A stretch of DNA of 5,531 bases from an uncultured Collinsella sp. (lineage in GTDB: Bacteria > Actinomycetota > Coriobacteriia > Coriobacteriales > Coriobacteriaceae), in NCBI GenBank assembly GCA_958428675.1, contig CAUAGV010000126.1:1-5531 (forward strand). Reading direction: 5' to 3'. A program made the translations under genes and the position numbers. Each line of letters starts with the position of its first letter. Position 1 is the stretch's first letter. Under the pieces are notes generated by a model that saw only the letters and a program-made list of their open reading frames with translations, was not told where the DNA came from and did not search any database. Positions 1-4,463 of the stretch are shown here, piece by piece.

Positions 1-491
1 AGGCGCACCGGGCTCGCCGCGATAACCGTCGTATCCATCAGGACAATGTTGGGGTTTGCCTTAAGGAAGAGATATTTATCGAACTGGCCGTCGTCGGTGT
101 AGAGCACCGAAAGCGCCGAGCACGGTGCGTCGGTCGACGCGATGGTGGGGCAAATGATAACCGGGGACTCCAGGTAATAGGCGACGGCCTTCGCGGTGTC
201 GAGGATCTTGCCGCCACCGACGCCGACGATGATGTCGCAACCGTTGTCGCGCGCGAGCGCAACCAGGCGATCGACCTCGCCCTTGGAGCACTCGCCGTTA
301 AAGTCCTCAAACAGCAGCTCGGCCTTAGCCTCGGCAAAGCCGCCCTCGATCTTGGCACCGACGCGCTTCTTGCCCGAAGGCGTCACGATGACGAGGGCCT
401 TAGCGCCGAGCGGCTCGACATAGGAGCCGAGCTTGGCGAGCTCGTCCGGACCCTGGATGTACTTGCTGGGGCTATTGAAAATTGCAGCCAT
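1..491 (-). CDS. gldA: Glycerol dehydrogenase (GldA-like), N-terminal fragment, cut by the left edge
   Basis: Reading the minus strand from the ATG at 491-489 gives 163 residues plus two bases with no stop, so the C-terminal half lies outside the window. GldA oxidises glycerol to dihydroxyacetone with NAD, or runs the reverse reaction, in the cytoplasm. The start SPSKYIQG (residues 7-14), the dinucleotide-binding GVGGGKILDTAK (90-101) and the very characteristic PTIASTDAPCSALSV (115-129) match GldA as I know it. Asp121 in STDAPC corresponds to the residue reported near glycerol in GldA structures. The zinc ligands (an Asp near 173 and two later His) fall beyond the window, so an intact active site cannot be confirmed. 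The ribosome site is weak (GGGA five bases before the ATG). The gene lies 83 bp downstream of another dehydrogenase, with a terminator between them. The family call is firm; in vivo substrate preference is inferred. Confidence 0.9.
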   Translation of the reverse strand, partial: MAAIFNSPSKYIQGPDELAKLGSYVEPLGAKALVIVTPSGKKRVGAKIEGGFAEAKAELLFEDFNGECSKGEVDRLVALARDNGCDIIVGVGGGKILDTAKAVAYYLESPVIICPTIASTDAPCSALSVLYTDDGQFDKYLFLKANPNIVLMDTTVIAASPVR

Positions 492-507
492 AACTATCCC
501 ATTCTCT

Positions 508-553
508 AAAAGAAAAAAGAAAGGGGCTCCGTACAGATACGTGCGGAGCCCCT
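508..553 (-). terminator. Rho-independent terminator after the alcohol dehydrogenase gene
   Basis: On the minus strand the arms AGGGGCTCCGCAC (553-541) and GTACGGAGCCCCT (534-522) form a 13-bp stem with one C-A mismatch and a 6-nt loop (GTATCT). A T-rich tract follows at once, TTCTTTTTTCTTTT (521-508). This is a textbook intrinsic terminator for transcripts from the dehydrogenase ending at 575. The plus-strand side has no T tract, so it works in one direction only. It ends about 16 nt before the gldA start codon, which makes it a possible control point for gldA. Confidence 0.9.
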
Positions 554-574
554 CGTTACGATAACAAGAGTCGA

Positions 575-1798
575 TTAGAAATCGATGTCGGTGTCGTAGT
601 AGCAGGCCTTGAGAATCTTCTCGAAGTCGGCAGCCTTGGTCTCACGCGGGTTCTCCGGCGTGCAGGCGTCGGTCTCGGCGTTCGCGGCGATCTCGGGCAG
701 CTTGGCGAGGAACTCCTCCTCGGAAACCATCTGCGGGTTCTCGGCGTCGACCTTCACGCCACCATTCGCGTAATCCTTGATGGACTGCGGAATGTTGAGC
801 TGGTCGTTGAGGTCGCGGATCTTCTGGACGAGCGCAGCGATGAGCTCCTCGTTGGTCTCGCCGGGAAGATGCAGGATCTCCTTGGCCACGTAAGCGTAAC
901 GCTCGGCAGCACGGGGATCCTTGGAGTTCCACTGGATAACCTTGCCCAGGTACATGGCGTTAGCAGCACCGTGGATGATGTGGCCGTTCTCAAAGGCTGC
1001 ACCGGTCTTGTGAGCCATGGAGTGAACGATGCCGAGCAGGCCCGAGGAGAAGGCGATACCGGCGATGCACTGAGCCTCGTGCATGTGCTGACGGGCCTCA
1101 TGGTCGCCAGCATAGGACTTGGGCAGCCACTCGACGATCTCGCGGATGCCGTGCAGGGCGTTGGCATCGGTGAACATAGAGGCGAAGGTGGAAACGTAAG
1201 CCTCCATGCAGTGGGTCAGAGCATCCATGCCGGTGTGAGCGCACAGCTTGGCGGGCATGGTGTAGGTGAGCTCGGGGTCGACGATGGCGACATCAGGAGT
1301 GATGTTGAAGTCGGCCAGCGGGTACTTGATGCCCTTGGCGTAGTCGGTGATGACGGAGAACGCGGTGACCTCGGTAGCGGTACCGGAGGTAGAGGAGATG
1401 GCGCAGAAATGAGCCTTCTGACGCAGCTCGGGGAAGCTGAACGGCTGGATGATGTTGTCGAAGGACTCCTCGGGATACTCGTAGAAGACCCACATGGCCT
1501 TAGCGGCATCGATGGGCGAGCCGCCGCCGATGGCGATAATCCAGTCGGGCTCGAACTCGCGCATGGCCTCGGCGCCCTTCATGACCGTCTCGATGGACGG
1601 ATCGGACTCGACGCCCTCGAACAGCTTGACCTCGAAGCCGGCCTCTTTGAGGTCGGCCTCAACGTCCTGCAGGAACCCGCCGCGGCGCATAGAGCTGCCG
1701 CCAGAAACGATGATGGCCTTCTTGCCCTTGAGGTTCTTCACCTCGTGGCGAGCGCCCTCACCAAAGTACAGATCGCGAGGATTGGTAAAACGTCCCAT
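575..1798 (-). CDS. Iron-containing (group III) alcohol dehydrogenase, butanol dehydrogenase / AdhE C-terminal type
   Basis: This cytoplasmic 407-residue enzyme should interconvert an aldehyde and an alcohol using NAD(P)H and a bound divalent metal, usually iron, as in fermentative alcohol production. Its length is normal for a stand-alone family member. Visible motifs are GGGSPIDAAK (91-100, dinucleotide site), STSGTATEVTAFSVITD (136-152), GMDALTHCMEAY (190-201) and HSMAHKTG (259-266). Likely metal ligands are Asp192, His196, His259 and His276, all present. The tail DACTPENPRETK...ILKACYYDTDI resembles the end of the AdhE alcohol dehydrogenase domain. VSGGSSMRRGG (31-41) has Gly where NAD-preferring relatives have Asp, which resembles NADPH-using YqhD/butanol dehydrogenases and hints at NADPH use. 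The start at 1798 is fixed by AGGAGG six bases upstream and by where homology begins; an in-frame GTG at 1849 only adds an unrelated basic tail. The exact substrate is unknown. Confidence 0.93.
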   Translation of the reverse strand: MGRFTNPRDLYFGEGARHEVKNLKGKKAIIVSGGSSMRRGGFLQDVEADLKEAGFEVKLFEGVESDPSIETVMKGAEAMREFEPDWIIAIGGGSPIDAAKAMWVFYEYPEESFDNIIQPFSFPELRQKAHFCAISSTSGTATEVTAFSVITDYAKGIKYPLADFNITPDVAIVDPELTYTMPAKLCAHTGMDALTHCMEAYVSTFASMFTDANALHGIREIVEWLPKSYAGDHEARQHMHEAQCIAGIAFSSGLLGIVHSMAHKTGAAFENGHIIHGAANAMYLGKVIQWNSKDPRAAERYAYVAKEILHLPGETNEELIAALVQKIRDLNDQLNIPQSIKDYANGGVKVDAENPQMVSEEEFLAKLPEIAANAETDACTPENPRETKAADFEKILKACYYDTDIDF

Positions 1799-1804
1799 AC
1801 TGTG

Positions 1805-1810
1805 CCTCCT
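1805..1810 (-). promoter_or_regulatory. Ribosome binding site of the alcohol dehydrogenase
   Basis: The minus strand reads AGGAGG (1810-1805), then six bases, then the ATG at 1798-1796. This perfect Shine-Dalgarno site selects the 407-residue start over the upstream in-frame GTG at 1849. Confidence 0.9.
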
Positions 1811-1834
1811 AAACAAGCCCCTCTTAGACTTGTG

Positions 1835-1840
1835 TATATA
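1835..1840 (-). promoter_or_regulatory. Candidate -10 box for the alcohol dehydrogenase
   Basis: The minus strand reads TATATA here, about 37 bp before the start codon, which would give a leader of roughly 30 nt. No good -35 hexamer lies 16-19 bp upstream; the best-placed six bases are ACGGAG. If this is the promoter it probably needs an activator or is otherwise controlled. The inverted repeat at 1839-1865 overlaps its upstream edge and spacer. Position and composition are the only support. Confidence 0.4.
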
Positions 1841-1865
1841 ACGGAGCACCCGATTGGCTCCGTTA
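1839..1865. repeat. Perfect 9-bp inverted repeat at the alcohol dehydrogenase promoter (candidate operator)
   Basis: TAACGGAGC (1839-1847) and GCTCCGTTA (1857-1865) are exact reverse complements separated by 9 bp, with centres about 18 bp apart. The repeat lies just upstream of the start codon and overlaps the proposed -10 box and spacer, where a dimeric regulator could control transcription. No T tract follows at a terminator-like distance on either strand, so an operator is more likely than a terminator. I do not recognise the regulator; the sequence does not look like a Rex site. Confidence 0.55.
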
Positions 1866-1904
1866 GGACCGTTTTGCGCGTTGCCGGCGATGACAATGCG
1901 CGAT

Positions 1905-1928
1905 GTCTAAACGTCTCAACGCTCAGAC
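1905..1928. repeat. 24-bp imperfect palindrome in the divergent intergenic region
   Basis: GTCTAAACGT (1905-1914) and ACGCTCAGAC (1919-1928) pair in 8 of 10 positions around the 4-bp centre CTCA. In a minus-strand RNA the two mismatches become G-U pairs, giving a full 10-bp hairpin with a UGAG loop. It lies about 107 bp upstream of the alcohol dehydrogenase start. It could be a second operator, or a leader hairpin if transcription starts further upstream. Confidence 0.4.
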
Positions 1929-2090
1929 AAACACTATTTTACCGTTCTGGTTGGTCAGTTATTCACCTAAAGCCGCCAATGATGAAACGTTTTTTCTATC
2001 CCCGAAGACCCTTGTGTGGCATCCATACCCCCAAGCTGGGCAAACGTTTTATCAAGGTTGACTACATATCCCGGGCAGGACGGTGCCCCT

Positions 2091-2132
2091 CCAAAATATG
2101 CACCGTTCGCCGCCAAATATCGACCGTTTGCG
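2091..2132 (+). repeat. Pair of 21-bp direct repeats (possible LytTR-type operator)
   Basis: The segments 2091-2111 and 2112-2132 agree at 15 of 21 positions. Shared parts are AAATAT (2094-2099 and 2115-2120), ACCGTT (2102-2107 and 2123-2128) and GC two bases later. The cores ACCGTTCGC and ACCGTTTGC are separated by 12 bp, placing them two helical turns apart on the same DNA face. LytTR-family regulators such as AgrA and ComE bind direct repeats of form [TA][AC][CA]GTTN[AG][TG] with about this spacing, and both copies match 8 of 9 positions. The repeat is seen directly; the regulator type is inferred. Confidence 0.5.
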
Positions 2133-2255
2133 GCACCGTGATACCACTCGGTCGTCCAAGGTGCCGACATTTGTGCGACATCCGTCTTCGTGGTGCAAAG
2201 GTGCAAGTCCAAGTGCGGTACCCCCGGTGTGCCACATGCGGGTAAACTAGAACCT

Positions 2256-2261
2256 TATATA
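2256..2261 (+). promoter_or_regulatory. Candidate -10 box for the TPR/murT operon
   Basis: TATATA lies 38 bp before the ATG at 2299 within CCTTATATAGAG, the same arrangement as for the divergent dehydrogenase. No convincing -35 element is found 16-19 bp upstream (ACATGC-like), so any promoter here is weak or activator-dependent. The LytTR-like repeats lie over 120 bp upstream, further than usual for direct contact. Confidence 0.35.
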
Positions 2262-2288
2262 GAGACATTTGAACCCTAACCGCAGCAA

Positions 2289-2294
2289 AGGAGG
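2289..2294 (+). promoter_or_regulatory. Ribosome binding site of the first TPR-like gene
   Basis: AGGAGG (2289-2294), within AAAGGAGG, lies four bases before the ATG at 2299. It decides for this start over the in-frame TTG at 2269, which has no ribosome site and would lie at or beside the likely transcription start. Confidence 0.85.
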
Positions 2295-2298
2295 CCCC

Positions 2299-3375
2299 AT
2301 GGCATTCGATCCCATTCAAGAGGATTGCCATCGCCTCGTTCTTGAGGCCTTGCGCCGCGACAATATCCCGCTCACCGACGGTGCCGCCGTAGAGCGTCTG
2401 ATGGAACAATTCACCCGCAACCCAGCACCGCTCATCGTGCACGACCGCGACCGCGCCGGGCACCTCATTGCCAAGGTGGTCGAGGCTGTCGACTACCGCA
2501 TCCCCTTTATCCCCGACGACGCCCAGGCAGAGCAAGAAGAAGCCGCGGCCGAGAACATGCTCCGCGAGGCAGCTGCGCTCGACCCGAGCAACTGGGATGC
2601 CCAGCGCATGCTGTGCGCCCTCACCGCTGACTCCAACGAGGAATACGTGCAATATCTGGTGTCCAAGTGCGACGAGGTGGAGCACGACCTGGCGCTCAAG
2701 ATCGCCTCGGCGCAGGACCCCTACGAGCGCGAGGCTGCAGGCGACCTGACCCGCCGTCCCTACCTGCGCTGGCTTGCCGCCTTGGCATCGCGCGCGCTCA
2801 TTAGCGGCCGCTACCGCATGTCGCTCGAAGCCGCAAACCGCAGCCTCGACTTTGCCCCCAACGATCCTGCCGGCGTCCGCCACACCGCAATGCTCGCCAT
2901 GGCAAAGCTCGAATACCCCGCTGAGGAGCTCAAGCGCTTTCGCTCTGCCCACTCCGTCCTCTATCTCGCCAACACGCCGCTGCGCCGTCGTCCCAAGGAT
3001 GCAGAACGCGACTTGGACCCGTGGACGCTCATCGCGCTGATGAGCGCTGCCTGGCGCGAGCTGGATTACGAGGGCGCCGAACACTACCTGCGTATCCTTG
3101 CGCGCTCGTGCCCGCACGCAGCCGAGGCGCTCTACTTCCAAACCGAGTTTCCCGATGGCGTCTATGCCCGCGTCAACGTGGGTGCAGGCTCCACCGACGA
3201 GCTCGTCCTTGCACTCTCCGAGGCGACGCCGGTACTGCAGGAGGGCCTGGGCGCACCCGACAACGCCAGCTTTGCCGCCTGGGTCGCCACCAACGACATC
3301 GTGCGCTCCCAGATCGACGAGCGCATACTGCGGGCGGCCGAGCAGGGCTTGCCGTTTAAGGGAGGAGACCTCTAA
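2299..3375 (+). CDS. TPR-like helical repeat protein, function unknown (first of a paralogous pair)
   Basis: This 358-residue protein has no signal peptide or membrane segment, so it is probably cytoplasmic. It is rich in Ala, Leu, Arg and Glu and appears almost wholly helical. Residues 80-110 (acidic helix, then LDPSNWDAQRML) and 153-206 (PYLRWLAALASRALISGRYRMS..., then DFAPNDPAGVRHTAM) have the look of tetratricopeptide units: small residues at helix contacts, an aromatic near the turn, and a Pro-Asn-Asp linker. A further pair of helices spans 241-270 (PWTLIALMS...YLRILARSC). No catalytic motif is visible. The end FAAWVATNDIV (325-335) matches the corresponding end of the next protein, and the two align throughout. 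The stop TAA overlaps the next ATG (TAATG), so translation is coupled. TPR-type folds usually bind proteins or peptides; the partner here is unknown, though murT lies downstream in the same direction. Confidence 0.85.
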   Translation: MAFDPIQEDCHRLVLEALRRDNIPLTDGAAVERLMEQFTRNPAPLIVHDRDRAGHLIAKVVEAVDYRIPFIPDDAQAEQEEAAAENMLREAAALDPSNWDAQRMLCALTADSNEEYVQYLVSKCDEVEHDLALKIASAQDPYEREAAGDLTRRPYLRWLAALASRALISGRYRMSLEAANRSLDFAPNDPAGVRHTAMLAMAKLEYPAEELKRFRSAHSVLYLANTPLRRRPKDAERDLDPWTLIALMSAAWRELDYEGAEHYLRILARSCPHAAEALYFQTEFPDGVYARVNVGAGSTDELVLALSEATPVLQEGLGAPDNASFAAWVATNDIVRSQIDERILRAAEQGLPFKGGDL

Positions 3376-3377
3376 TG
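3361..3377 (+). promoter_or_regulatory. Coupled translation junction of the two TPR-like genes
   Basis: GGAGGAG (3361-3367) lies inside the end of the first gene, and the stop TAA (3373-3375) shares its last base with the next start ATG (3375-3377). Ribosomes ending the first protein can restart on the second, which favours matched amounts of both. Confidence 0.85.
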
Positions 3378-4418
3378 GATCCGAGCGTCTACATCCCCGC
3401 CTACCTGGAGCGCACCTATCTGGCGTCGCACCCCGAGCTCACCGATGCAGCACGCGAGCTTGTCCGTAACGACATTAGCGCGAATCCCCAAAAGTATGCG
3501 CAGTCCGAGCATGCTCAGGCGCTGCTGTCCTATGCCGGTGTTCATCGCCACCTGCTCGACGAGCTCCATCGCATCGAGGACATGGGCAGCGACGAGGAGT
3601 TTGAGCAGACGCGCAACCGCTTGTTCGACGATATGCGTGATGAGCTGCTCAAGATCGTCCGCATCGATGCGCTGGCCGTCGATGCCCAGCTGCTCGCCAT
3701 CATTTTGGCGGACACGCCCGTCGACGCCTGCCTGGGCGACCTGATGAAGCTCGAGACGAGCACGGCCGACTACCTGCAACAGAGCGTGCCCGGGTTTGAT
3801 ATGGAGGCCCCGCACTACTGGGCCAATAATGTTTTGGCCGACGGTATCACCGCAGCGGACCTTACCGTGAGCGAGCCGGCCCTTATCGGGTGGCTTCACA
3901 CACTCGAGGCCATCTCGCAGCTGTGCATGGCGAGCGCTCGTTACCGCGCCGCCGCCAACTATTCTCGCCGTGTCCTTAAGACGGAGGGCTATCCCACCCG
4001 GGCCGCCGGCACCGTATTGCTTGCCCTCGCCCGCCTGGAAGACCAGGACGGCTTTTTTGCCCTGGCGCATCAGCTCGAGGAACAGGTGGGGGCAGACGCA
4101 CTCGAAAACTCTCCTTGGTACCTGCTCGCCCGCACGATCTTGCTGTTCAAAACAAACAAGATGCGCCCGGCGACGCGCGCGCTGCGTGAGTTCGCTAACC
4201 GTTGCGAGGGTGGCGCGTTCTTCTTGCTGAATCCCATGTACCAGACACCGTACCTTCCCTGCCGGCCCGAGCCACGCGATCCCTGGGATCTTTCGCACCA
4301 GGCAGTTTGGGAGGCCGACGGCATTATCTCGGACACCCCCGACTTTGCCCCCTGGGCCAACGCCTGCGAAGATGTATCGCAGCTCGCCCAGGAATTTGCG
4401 CGCCGCTACGGCTTTTAG
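3375..4418 (+). CDS. TPR-like helical repeat protein, function unknown (second of a paralogous pair)
   Basis: This 347-residue, probably cytoplasmic protein is a diverged copy of its upstream neighbour. Its start is fixed by GGAGGAG at 3361-3367 and by the TAATG overlap with the previous stop. Corresponding landmarks are VDAQLLAIILAD (102-113) against WDAQRMLCALTAD, ARYRAAANYSRRVL (188-201) against GRYRMSLEAANRSL, SPWYLLA (246-252) against DPWTLIA, ALREFANRC (269-277) against YLRILARSC, and DFAPWANACEDV (323-334) against SFAAWVATNDIV. Helices with small-residue faces around 170-235 and 246-278 look TPR-like, less regularly than in the first protein. A strongly charged helix (68-97) is particular to this copy. 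No enzyme motif, signal peptide or membrane span is seen. murT starts 45 bp after the stop with no terminator between, so they are probably cotranscribed. The coupled paralogues may form a heterodimer, which is inference. Confidence 0.85.
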   Translation: MDPSVYIPAYLERTYLASHPELTDAARELVRNDISANPQKYAQSEHAQALLSYAGVHRHLLDELHRIEDMGSDEEFEQTRNRLFDDMRDELLKIVRIDALAVDAQLLAIILADTPVDACLGDLMKLETSTADYLQQSVPGFDMEAPHYWANNVLADGITAADLTVSEPALIGWLHTLEAISQLCMASARYRAAANYSRRVLKTEGYPTRAAGTVLLALARLEDQDGFFALAHQLEEQVGADALENSPWYLLARTILLFKTNKMRPATRALREFANRCEGGAFFLLNPMYQTPYLPCRPEPRDPWDLSHQAVWEADGIISDTPDFAPWANACEDVSQLAQEFARRYGF

Positions 4419-4463
4419 CGACGCGATCGCCCCGACCATGTCATTCACGTTAGGAACGACTTC
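4419..4463 (+). other. Short spacer with the murT ribosome binding site
   Basis: This 45-bp gap contains no hairpin followed by a T tract and no clear promoter, supporting read-through from the TPR-like genes into murT. TAGGAA (4451-4456) is a moderate Shine-Dalgarno site about 8 bases before the ATG at 4464. An 8-bp palindrome GCGATCGC (4423-4430) is present, with no role I can assign. Confidence 0.65.

Larger units (their letters stand above)
1799..2298. other. Divergent intergenic region, 500 bp without a supported gene
   Basis: This gap separates the minus-strand dehydrogenase from the plus-strand operon, so it should carry both promoters. It is visibly more AT-rich than the genes and has no open frame with a ribosome site and protein-like content. 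It contains two inverted repeats near the dehydrogenase, six copies of CCGTT (five on plus, one on minus), a 21-bp-phased direct repeat at 2091-2132, GGTGC/GCACC elements able to pair in alternative ways (2080-2165), and six GTGC tetranucleotides between 2160 and 2233. AAACGTTTT occurs at 1985-1993 and 2042-2050. I recognise no tRNA and no known riboswitch class. A small RNA cannot be excluded. Confidence 0.7.

Noticed and set aside
1799..1849. In-frame GTG start 17 codons upstream for the alcohol dehydrogenase
   Set aside because: It has no ribosome site, adds a basic tail unlike the family, and lies inside the inverted repeat; AGGAGG points to the ATG at 1798.
1985..2050. Two copies of AAACGTTTT, the first followed by further T residues, considered as a terminator or operator
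   Set aside because: The palindrome is only 8 bp with no loop, so it cannot form a terminator hairpin, and two copies 57 bp apart in AT-rich DNA are weak evidence.
1967..2212. 81-codon minus-strand open frame inside the gap, with an internal near-repeat ANGRYLAANGAYFGG
   Set aside because: It begins at a TTG with no ribosome site, and the peptide repeat simply reflects the 21-bp DNA direct repeat at 2091-2132.
869..2245. 458-codon open frame on the plus strand, antisense to the alcohol dehydrogenase and running through the intergenic gap
   Set aside because: The composition is the Val/Gly/Asp-rich pattern expected from the antisense of a high-GC gene. It has no ribosome site, and the opposite strand encodes a clear dehydrogenase with all its motifs.
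2269..2298. In-frame TTG start 10 codons upstream for the first TPR-like protein
   Set aside because: It has no Shine-Dalgarno site and would translate through the AGGAGG that serves the ATG at 2299.
2040..2298. Possible known riboswitch (cobalamin, T-box, ZTP, c-di-GMP) before the TPR operon
   Set aside because: None of the conserved boxes I know for these classes could be matched, and no terminator-like expression platform precedes the start codon.
2062..3141. 359-codon minus-strand open frame over the first TPR-like gene and part of the gap
   Set aside because: It has low-complexity Gly/Val/Ala antisense composition, no ribosome site, and overlaps the promoter region and a better-supported gene.
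3372..4448. 358-codon minus-strand open frame almost exactly mirroring the second TPR-like gene
   Set aside because: It is an antisense shadow. The plus-strand gene has a Shine-Dalgarno site, a coupled TAATG start and a recognisable paralogue upstream.
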